DNA of 64,000 bases from contig NZ_JACCFI010000001.1 of NCBI RefSeq assembly GCF_013410355.1, positions 434,001 through 498,000 of the forward strand, in the 5' to 3' direction. Source of the stretch: Agromyces hippuratus (GTDB taxonomy: Bacteria > Actinomycetota > Actinomycetes > Actinomycetales > Microbacteriaceae). The translations under genes and the position numbers were made by a program. Positions 57,667 through 64,000 of the stretch are shown piece after piece. The number at the start of each line of letters is the position of its first letter. Position 1 is the first letter of the stretch. The notes below the pieces were generated by a model, which was not told the DNA's origin, searched no databases, and saw only the letters and a list, made by a program, of their open reading frames with translations.

Positions 57667-59207
57667 TGACGGATGCCGCTTCGCCCGTCTCCGATCGTCT
57701 CGATGCGCTGACCAGCTGGAACGCCGATTGGCGCGGCCTCCGCGTCGTCGTCATGGGTCTCGGCGTCACCGGGTTCGCCGTCGCCGACACGCTGACCGAG
57801 CTCGGCGCGTCGGTGCTCGTCGTCGCGCCCGAGGTCGACGACGACCGTGCGCGCATCCTCGAGGTCATCGGGGCCGGTCTGCTGCGGCATCCGCTCGATG
57901 CCGTGCCCGCAGAAGTCGTCGACTTCGCACCCGAACTCATCGTCGCCTCGCCGGGGTTCCACCCCGATCATGCGCTGCTCTCGTGGGCGGCCGAGTCGGC
58001 GATCGCGGTGTGGGGCGACATCGAACTGGCCTGGCGGGTGCGCGACAAGGTGAACACCGCCGAGTGGATCCTCGTCACCGGCACGAACGGCAAGACGACG
58101 ACCGTGCAGATGGCGGCGACGTTCCTCGCGGCGAACGGCCTGCGTGCGGCGCCGTGCGGCAACATCGGCGTGCCGGTGCTCGACGCCGTGCGCGACCCGG
58201 GCGGCTTCGACGTGCTCGTCGTCGAGCTCTCGAGCTACCAGCTGCACCACCTGCCGAAGTCGGGGCCGGGTGCGCTGCACCCGTGGGCGAGCACCGTGCT
58301 CAACATCGCCGACGACCACCTCGACTGGCACGGCTCGTTCGAGGCGTACCGGGCCGCCAAGGCGACGGTCTACGAGAACACGAAGGTCGCGTGCGTGTTC
58401 AACCGCGCCGACGAGGCGACCCGCCGCATGGTCGAGGACGCCGAGGTCGAAGAGGGCGCCCGCGCCATCGGCTTCGGGCTCGACGTGCCGGGGCCGAGCG
58501 ACTTCGGCGTCGTCGAGGGCATCCTCTGCGACCGCGCCTTCCTCGATGACCGTCGCACTGCGGCGCTCGAGATCATCACGCTCGACGAACTGGAGCCACG
58601 TGGGCTCACCGCCCCGCACGTGGTGGCCAACATCCTCGCGGCCTCGGCCCTCGCCCGCTCGTTCGGCGTGCCGGTCGGCGTGATCCACGACGCGCTCGGC
58701 TCGTTCCGGCTCGACGCCCACCGCATCGAGACGGTGGCGGTCTCCGGCGGCATCCGCTGGGTCGACGACTCCAAGGCGACGAATCCGCACGCGGCCGAGG
58801 CGTCGCTGCGGGCGTTCGGCAAGGTCGTCTGGATCGTCGGAGGCCTCCTCAAGGGCGTCGACGCCGATGCACTCGTGGCAGCCCACGTCGCACGCCTCCG
58901 CGCCGCGATCGTGATCGGCGCCGACCGCGCCGCGCTCGTCGCCGCGTTCCGCCGACACGCGCCCGAGCTGCCGCTCTTCGAAGTGGTCACGGATGACACT
59001 GAGACGGTGATGCCCGACGCGGTCGCGCTGGCCGCGGCGGTCGCTGAAGAGGGCGACACCGTGCTCCTCGCGCCCGCTGCGGCGTCGATGGACCAGTTCG
59101 CCGACTACGGCGATCGCGGACGGCGGTTCCACGACGCGGTCGGATCGATGCTGGGAGGTGAGGCGGATGGCGACTCCGCCCCGCGCGAACCGCTCCCCGG
59201 AGCCTGA
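57666..59207 (+). CDS. murD: UDP-MurNAc-L-Ala:D-Glu ligase MurD
   Basis: Adds D-glutamate to UDP-MurNAc-L-Ala. The 513-residue protein has GLGVTGFAVADTL, the ATP loop VTGTNGKTTTVQM, ELSSYQLHHLP, the carbamylated-Lys region YRAAKATVYEN and WVDDSKATNPHAAEASL. Starts on the mraY stop (TGATG). The ftsW start lies inside its end. Confidence 0.97.
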   Translation: MTDAASPVSDRLDALTSWNADWRGLRVVVMGLGVTGFAVADTLTELGASVLVVAPEVDDDRARILEVIGAGLLRHPLDAVPAEVVDFAPELIVASPGFHPDHALLSWAAESAIAVWGDIELAWRVRDKVNTAEWILVTGTNGKTTTVQMAATFLAANGLRAAPCGNIGVPVLDAVRDPGGFDVLVVELSSYQLHHLPKSGPGALHPWASTVLNIADDHLDWHGSFEAYRAAKATVYENTKVACVFNRADEATRRMVEDAEVEEGARAIGFGLDVPGPSDFGVVEGILCDRAFLDDRRTAALEIITLDELEPRGLTAPHVVANILAASALARSFGVPVGVIHDALGSFRLDAHRIETVAVSGGIRWVDDSKATNPHAAEASLRAFGKVVWIVGGLLKGVDADALVAAHVARLRAAIVIGADRAALVAAFRRHAPELPLFEVVTDDTETVMPDAVALAAAVAEEGDTVLLAPAAASMDQFADYGDRGRRFHDAVGSMLGGEADGDSAPREPLPGA

Positions 59208-60435
59208 GCGCACCGGCGTCTCGGCATCCAGGATCCGCCTCGGGCGCGTCTTCCGCGTCGAGTCGGCCGACTACTTCCTGCTGCTCGGCACGACGCTCTT
59301 CCTGGTCGTCTTCGGCCTCGTGATGGTGCTCTCCGCCTCCGTCGTGCAGTCGCACCTCGAAGACGAGAGCTTCTATGCGCAGGCGCTGCGTCAGGGACTC
59401 TTCGCCGTCTTCGGCATCCCGCTCATGCTCATCGCGAGTCGCATGCCAGAGACGTTCTGGATGCGGCTCGCCTGGCCCGCCCTGATCCTCTCCTGCATTC
59501 CGCAGCTCCTCGTCGTCGCGACACCCCTCGGCGTCGAGAAGGGCGGCAACACGAACTGGCTCGAGATCGGCTCGGTGCAGTTCCAACCGTCGGAGTTCAT
59601 CAAAGTGGCCCTCGTGATGTGGCTCGGCCTCATCGTCACGAAGAAAGAGGCGCAACTCGGCGACTTCGTGCACGGGGTGCTGCCGATCGTGCTCGTCGGC
59701 GGCGGCGCGATCGGCCTCGTGCTCCTCGGCGGCGACCTCGGCACCGTCATGATCATGGGCGCCATGCTGCTCGGCGCGCTGTTCCTCATCGGGGTGCGGC
59801 TGCGGCTGCTGCTGCCGCCGATCTTCGCGGCCATCATTCTGTTCGCGATCGTCGCGGTCTCGAGCCAGAGTCGCATGCGCCGGATCACCTCCTTCCTCGA
59901 CGCCGACTGCGTGAGCGGTGGCAGCGGCGACTCCGTCAGCGACTGCTGGCAGATCCAGCACGGATCGTTCGCCCTCGCGAACGGCGGCGTCTTCGGCGTC
60001 GGGCTCGGCAACTCGGCCGCGAAGTGGTCGTGGCTGCCCGCCGCCGACAACGACTTCATCTTCGCGATCATCGGCGAAGAGCTCGGCCTGATCGGCGCGA
60101 TCGTGGTCATCGCCATGTTCGTCGTGCTCGCGGTGGCGCTCGGGCGCGTGCTGCGCGGGGCGCGCACGCCGTTCGCTCGCACGGCCACGGCTGCGGTGCT
60201 CGTGTGGATCATCGGTCAGGCGTGTGTCAATATCGGTGTCGTGCTCGGCGTCTTCCCCATCCTCGGTGTGCCGTTGCCGCTCGTCTCCGCGGGTGGCACG
60301 GCTCTGCTCACCACGCTCTTCGCGATCGGCATCGTGCTGTCGGTCGCGCGCGATCCCGAAGCCCCGGCTCGTGCCGCGGCACGTGCTGCGGCACGCAAGA
60401 GCGGTCGTACCGCAGCAACGCGAGCCGCCCGATGA
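59167..60435 (+). CDS. ftsW: FtsW, septal peptidoglycan glycosyltransferase (SEDS)
   Basis: 422-residue polytopic SEDS protein that polymerises lipid II at the septum with FtsI. It shows FGLVMVLSASVVQS, NWLEIGSVQFQPSEFIKVA, the SFLDADCV extracytoplasmic loop, ADNDFIFAIIGEELGLIG and PLPLVSAGGTALL. The ATG at 59167 follows GGAGGTGAGGCGG; GTG 59158 is less likely. Basic Ala-rich C-terminus. Confidence 0.97.
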   Translation: MATPPRANRSPEPERTGVSASRIRLGRVFRVESADYFLLLGTTLFLVVFGLVMVLSASVVQSHLEDESFYAQALRQGLFAVFGIPLMLIASRMPETFWMRLAWPALILSCIPQLLVVATPLGVEKGGNTNWLEIGSVQFQPSEFIKVALVMWLGLIVTKKEAQLGDFVHGVLPIVLVGGGAIGLVLLGGDLGTVMIMGAMLLGALFLIGVRLRLLLPPIFAAIILFAIVAVSSQSRMRRITSFLDADCVSGGSGDSVSDCWQIQHGSFALANGGVFGVGLGNSAAKWSWLPAADNDFIFAIIGEELGLIGAIVVIAMFVVLAVALGRVLRGARTPFARTATAAVLVWIIGQACVNIGVVLGVFPILGVPLPLVSAGGTALLTTLFAIGIVLSVARDPEAPARAAARAAARKSGRTAATRAAR

Positions 60436-61532
60436 CGACCTACCTCCTCGCCGGTGGCGGCACCGCCGGCCATGTCAACCCGTTGCTCGCGGTCGCCGAC
60501 CGGTTGCGCGAACGCGACCCAGAGGCATCCGTGCTCGTGCTCGGCACGGCCGAGGGCCTCGAGGCGCGACTCGTGCCCGCCCGCGGCTACGAGCTCCTGA
60601 CGATCGCGAAGGTGCCGTTCCCGCGCCGGCCGAACCGCGCAGCCGTGGCCTTCCCGGCGCGGTTCCGCGAGTCGATCACCGCAGTGCGCCGCATCATCGA
60701 CGAGCGAGGCGTCGACGTCGTCGTGGGGTTCGGCGGCTACGTCTCGACTCCGGCGTACCTCGCCGCGCGACGTGCCGGCATCCCCGTGGCCATCCACGAG
60801 GCGAACGCACGCCCCGGTCTCGCGAACCGACTCGGCGCGCGCTTCGCCGCGACGGTCGGCGTCGCCTTCGACGGCACGCCGCTGCCCGGTGCCCGACTCG
60901 TCGGCATGCCGCTGCGCCGCGAGATCGAGACGCTCGATCCGGCCGCCCTCCGAGTGGAGGCCGCCGCTCACTTCGGCCTCGACCCGTCGCGACCGGTGCT
61001 CCTCGCCACCGGGGGCTCGCTCGGCGCCAGGCGCATCAACCGCACGATGGTCGACTCGGCCGACGCCATCACGGCTGCCGGATGGCAGGTGCTGCACGTC
61101 ACCGGGGCGAAGTCGGAGGTCGTCGACCCCGACGTGGTCGACTACCGCATGGTCGAGTACGCCGACCGCATGGACCTCGCCCTCGCCGTCGCGGACGCCG
61201 CGGTCTCGCGAGCCGGAGCCGCCACGGTGTGCGAGCTCTCGGCGCTCGGAATCCCCGCCGTCTTCGTGCCGTACCCGGTCGGCAACGGCGAGCAGCGGTT
61301 CAACGCCGCCGGCGTGGTCTCGGCCGGGGGAGCCGTGCTCGTCGACGACGCCGACTTCGTGCCCGAGTGGGTCGACGCGACCCTGTTGCCGATGCTCTCC
61401 GACGCCGGCCGCCTCCGGGTCATGGCGGAGGCCGCCGCATCCGTCGGGTTCCGCGACGGCACCGACCGCATGGTCGCCCTCGTCGACGAGGCGCTCGGCG
61501 AGCCAGCCGGCGCCGCCCCCGCGGGCGCGTAA
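60432..61532 (+). CDS. murG: UDP-GlcNAc transferase MurG
   Basis: Turns lipid I into lipid II. The 366-residue GT-B glycosyltransferase has the glycine loop LLAGGGTAGHVNPLLAVA, GFGGYVSTPAYLAA, HEANARPGLANRL, ATGGSLGARRIN and the C-terminal SRAGAATVCELSALGIPAVFVP. Start overlaps ftsW (ATGA). A 9-bp stem GAGCGGATG/CATCCGCTC (61541-61564) follows. Confidence 0.97.
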   Translation: MTTYLLAGGGTAGHVNPLLAVADRLRERDPEASVLVLGTAEGLEARLVPARGYELLTIAKVPFPRRPNRAAVAFPARFRESITAVRRIIDERGVDVVVGFGGYVSTPAYLAARRAGIPVAIHEANARPGLANRLGARFAATVGVAFDGTPLPGARLVGMPLRREIETLDPAALRVEAAAHFGLDPSRPVLLATGGSLGARRINRTMVDSADAITAAGWQVLHVTGAKSEVVDPDVVDYRMVEYADRMDLALAVADAAVSRAGAATVCELSALGIPAVFVPYPVGNGEQRFNAAGVVSAGGAVLVDDADFVPEWVDATLLPMLSDAGRLRVMAEAAASVGFRDGTDRMVALVDEALGEPAGAAPAGA

Positions 61533-61540
61533 CGTTGAGT

Positions 61541-61564
61541 GAGCGGATGCCGCGACATCCGCTC
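61541..61564 (+). other. Hairpin in the murG-murC gap
   Basis: GAGCGGATG and CATCCGCTC with a 6-nt loop stand in the largest internal gap of the dcw cluster (103 bp). It may attenuate or protect message ends between murG and murC. It also contains the overrepresented octamer. Confidence 0.45.
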
Positions 61565-61635
61565 GCCCGAACCGGCGCCTCCGGCGTCTCGCACCCCGTC
61601 CGCAATCGACCTCAGCCAGGAAGAACCGCAACCCC

Positions 61636-63039
61636 GTGACGATCAAGCCCGACCTCTCCGCCCAGATCCCCGCCGAACTCGGCGCCGTGCACTTCGTCGG
61701 CATCGGCGGTTCCGGCATGAGCGGCATCGCCCGGCTCATGCTCGGCGACGGGCACCGGGTCACCGGGTCCGATGTGCGCGACTCCGCGAACATCGCGGCA
61801 CTGCGTGAACTCGGCGCCGAGATCGCGATCGGGCACGACGCCGCGAACCTCGCCGACGACATCGACACCGTGGTCGTGACCGGCGCGCTCTGGGAGGACA
61901 ACCCCGAGTACCGCCTCGCGCTCGAGCGGGGCCTCCCGGTGCTGCACCGCTCGCTCGCCCTCGCCGCACTCATCTCCGGCCGCCGCCTCGTCTCGGTCGC
62001 GGGCGCCCACGGCAAGACCACGTCCACCGGCATGATCGTCACCGGCCTGCTCGCGCTCGGCGAGGATCCGAACTTTGTCAACGGCGGCGTCATCGAGGGG
62101 CTCGGCGTCTCGTCGGCCGCGGGCGCCGGCGAGCTGTTCGTCGTCGAGGCCGACGAGTCCGACGGCTCCTTCCTGCTCTACGACACCTCGGTCGCGCTCA
62201 TCACGAACGTCGACCCCGACCACCTCGACCACTACGGCTCGCGCGAGGCCTTCGAGCAGGCGTTCGTGACGTTCGCCGACGGGGCGCGCGAGCTCGTCGT
62301 CGTCTCGTCCGACGACGCCGGAGCCAAGCGGGTCACCGAGAAGCTCTCGCACGAGCACGTGGTCACCTTCGGCCAGGCTGCGGATGCCACGGTGCGCGTG
62401 CACTCGGTCGAGACCGACGGGCCCGTCTCCTTCGCCGTCGACTACGCCGGCGCGACCTACCGCGCCACGCTGCGCATCCCCGGACTGCACAACGCGATCA
62501 ACGCGGCGGGCGCCTTCGCGGTGCTCGTCGGCCTCGGCTTCGACCCCGAGGCATCCCTCGCCGGCATCGCCAGGTTCGCGGGAACCGGTCGACGCTTCGA
62601 ACTGCACGGCACGGTCGGCGGCGTCAGCGTCTACGACGACTACGCGCACCACCCCACCGAGGTCGCGGCCGCGCTGGCCGCCGCCCGCACGGTGGTCGGC
62701 GAGGGCCGCATCATCGCGGTGCACCAGCCGCACACCTACAGTCGCACTCAGACCTTCGCCAAGGAGTTCGCCGAGGTGCTCGAGCAGTACGCCGACGAGA
62801 CGGTCGTGCTCGACGTCTACGGCGCACGCGAAGACCCCGTGCCCGGTGTCACGGGCGCCCTCGTGAGCGAGCGGTTCGCCGACCCGGCGCACGTCGCCTT
62901 CGTGCCCGACTGGCAGCAGGCCGCCGACTACACGGCGAGCATCGCCCGCGACGGCGACTTCGTGATCACGCTCGGCTGCGGTGACGTCTACCGCATCGTG
63001 CCCCAGCTGCTCGGCTCGCTCGAGCGCGAGCGCGGATGA
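61636..63039 (+). CDS. murC: UDP-MurNAc:L-Ala ligase MurC
   Basis: Adds L-alanine, the first residue of the stem peptide. The 467-residue protein has HFVGIGGSGMSGIARLML, VAGAHGKTTSTGMIV, VEADESDGSFL, NVDPDHLDHY, YDDYAHHPTEVAAAL and HQPHTYSRTQTF. GTG start, with AGGAAG about 11 nt upstream. Length normal. Confidence 0.97.
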   Translation: MTIKPDLSAQIPAELGAVHFVGIGGSGMSGIARLMLGDGHRVTGSDVRDSANIAALRELGAEIAIGHDAANLADDIDTVVVTGALWEDNPEYRLALERGLPVLHRSLALAALISGRRLVSVAGAHGKTTSTGMIVTGLLALGEDPNFVNGGVIEGLGVSSAAGAGELFVVEADESDGSFLLYDTSVALITNVDPDHLDHYGSREAFEQAFVTFADGARELVVVSSDDAGAKRVTEKLSHEHVVTFGQAADATVRVHSVETDGPVSFAVDYAGATYRATLRIPGLHNAINAAGAFAVLVGLGFDPEASLAGIARFAGTGRRFELHGTVGGVSVYDDYAHHPTEVAAALAAARTVVGEGRIIAVHQPHTYSRTQTFAKEFAEVLEQYADETVVLDVYGAREDPVPGVTGALVSERFADPAHVAFVPDWQQAADYTASIARDGDFVITLGCGDVYRIVPQLLGSLERERG

Positions 63040-63052
63040 CGCCGGAGCCCGC

Positions 63053-64000
63053 GTGAAACGGCCTCAGGGGTTCGACGGACCGGCTGCGCGGGCGCCGCGC
63101 GCACCTCTGCCGGCGCCCGACGCCGACCGCACCTCGACGCCCGCCGCGCGTCCCTCTCGCGCGCCGCGGCCGGCGCCCGATGCGGACCGCACCTCGACGG
63201 AGCCGATCGCGATCGTGGTCACGACGCCCGTGCCTCCGCTCGTGCCGGGCACGGCTCCGACCCCGGCGGCGGGCCGCGTACCGTCGCAACCGCCGCGTGC
63301 CGAACATGACGACGAAGTGACCGCCCCCTCGACCTCGAAGAGCGAGCGGGCGGCCAAGCGCGAGCTCGCCGCAGCGGCCCGGGAACGCCGGAAGTACGAA
63401 CGGCAGGAGGTGCGGCGGTTCACGAAGCGATCCCGTCGTCGTCGGATCGTGTGGTCGGTCGTGCTCGGCGCGATCGCGGCGCTCGTCGTCGTCGTCGCGG
63501 TCGGCGCCTACTCGCCGCTCATGGCATTGCGCGAGGTGCGCGTCGAGGGCGCCGCACGCATCCCGGTCGCCGACGTGCAGGCGGCATTCGACGATCAGCT
63601 GGGCACTCCGCTGCCGCTCATCGCGAGCGCCGACGTGCTCGCCGCGCTCTCGGACTTCCCGCTCATCGAGACGTATTCGACCGAGACGATCCCGCCCGGC
63701 ACCCTCGTCGTGCGCATCGTCGAGCGGGTGCCGGTCGGCGTCGTCGACACCGGGAACGGGCTCGAGCTCGTCGACGCCGCAGGCGTCGTCATCGAGCGCC
63801 CGACGGAGCGGCCCGACGGGCAACCGCTGATCGTCGCGGAGGGCGGCGTGGCAGGCGAGGGCTTCCGCGCCGCTGCCGCGGTCATCAGGAGCCTGCCGCC
63901 CGAGGTGCGCGGGCAGCTCGTCGGCGCCTCAGCGGCGACGGCCGACGACGTGCAGCTCGAGTTGTCGACCGGCGCGACCGTCGTCTGGGGGAGTGCGGAG
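63053..64000 (+). CDS. ftsQ: FtsQ, divisome protein (3' end outside window)
   Basis: The first 316 codons are open to the window edge. A disordered cytoplasmic region of about 120 residues (Pro/Ala/Arg-rich, with a repeated PAPDADRTST) leads to a basic stretch and a membrane helix (about 140-162). The POTRA-like domain follows (LREVRVEGAARIPVADVQAAF, LPLIETYSTETIPPGTLVV, RIVERVPVGVV) and then the beta domain. Position after murC and this layout identify FtsQ. ftsZ should follow outside the window. Confidence 0.93.
   Translation, partial: MKRPQGFDGPAARAPRAPLPAPDADRTSTPAARPSRAPRPAPDADRTSTEPIAIVVTTPVPPLVPGTAPTPAAGRVPSQPPRAEHDDEVTAPSTSKSERAAKRELAAAARERRKYERQEVRRFTKRSRRRRIVWSVVLGAIAALVVVVAVGAYSPLMALREVRVEGAARIPVADVQAAFDDQLGTPLPLIASADVLAALSDFPLIETYSTETIPPGTLVVRIVERVPVGVVDTGNGLELVDAAGVVIERPTERPDGQPLIVAEGGVAGEGFRAAAAVIRSLPPEVRGQLVGASAATADDVQLELSTGATVVWGSAE
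63110..63199 (+). repeat. 60-bp-period direct repeat inside ftsQ
   Basis: Two 30-bp copies (63110-63139 and 63170-63199) differ at about two positions and stand exactly 60 bp apart. They encode PAPDADRTST twice in the disordered N-terminal region, an in-frame duplication that adds linker length. Confidence 0.8.

Noticed and set aside
1..64000. CRISPR array
   Set aside because: No series of identical repeats of about 25-40 bp separated by unique spacers was seen. The repeats found are coding duplications or isolated pairs.
1..64000. Prophage, insertion sequence or genomic island
   Set aside because: No integrase, transposase or phage structural genes and no terminal repeats. Composition and codon use look even across the window.

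Overview
This is a gap-poor, roughly 70% GC stretch of a bacterial chromosome. It has very frequent GTG and a few TTG starts, actinobacterial families (GarA/OdhI-type FHA protein, FtsR-type MerR, Rv2175c-like protein, DUF3040, PASTA kinase, deazaflavin-dependent nitroreductase family) and a dcw cluster with mraZ at its head. Gene order and protein style suggest an actinomycete of the family Microbacteriaceae, Agromyces-like. The genus is inference from sequence style only. No tRNA, rRNA, insertion sequence, phage gene or CRISPR array is visible.

Layout. 1-8.5 kb: the end of a probable LysR regulator, a class A beta-lactamase-like protein, a carboxylesterase, an SRPBCC protein, msrB-msrA (methionine sulfoxide repair) and metH (B12-dependent methionine synthase). 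8.5-11.9 kb: a three-gene minus-strand operon (DUF4430 lipoprotein, fused ECF T-A-A' protein, S component), probably a vitamin importer. Its convergence on metH suggests cobalamin. 12.1-14.1 kb and 26.5-27.3 kb: three paralogous exported transglycosylase/Apf-like wall proteins with structured upstream regions. 14.3-29.7 kb: housekeeping and accessory single genes (YihY, nitroreductase-like, acyltransferase, DUF2277, LigD-type polymerase, PEP-mutase-like, a very short P450-like protein with a divergent ArsR regulator, small alarmone synthetase, MBL hydrolase, epoxide hydrolase, MocR regulator with AhpD-like protein, VOC, YchJ-like, GNAT, S4, Nudix, DUF1295).

29.7-42.3 kb: a CDP-alcohol phosphatidyltransferase-garA-ftsR-MerR block, a ParA-like ATPase, pyruvate carboxylase, a MinD-like ATPase with peptide deformylase, long-chain acyl-CoA synthetase, a ROK glucokinase and plsC. 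42.4-49.3 kb: aroG, pknL-like PASTA kinase, LysM transglycosylase, Rv2175c-like protein, polyprenyl synthase and DUF3040. From the known M. tuberculosis map, this order resembles the Rv2182c-Rv2169c neighbourhood. 49.5 kb to the end: the dcw cluster mraZ-rsmH-ftsL-ftsI-murE-murF-mraY-murD-ftsW-murG-murC-ftsQ (ftsQ runs off the window), mostly with overlapping start and stop codons.

Cross-cutting signals. (1) At least 19 genes have a TANNNT -10 hexamer exactly 6-7 nt before the start codon and no Shine-Dalgarno sequence, the signature of leaderless transcription. (2) The octamer GGCATCCG/CGGATGCC occurs 45 times by eye, against about five expected from composition. (3) An array of GTGG-type MraZ boxes with 10-bp spacing lies on both strands before mraZ. 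(4) MurE carries FHPR where the diamino-acid recognition motif DNPR is normal. (5) A 25-bp direct repeat duplicates the murF 3' end at the mraY start.
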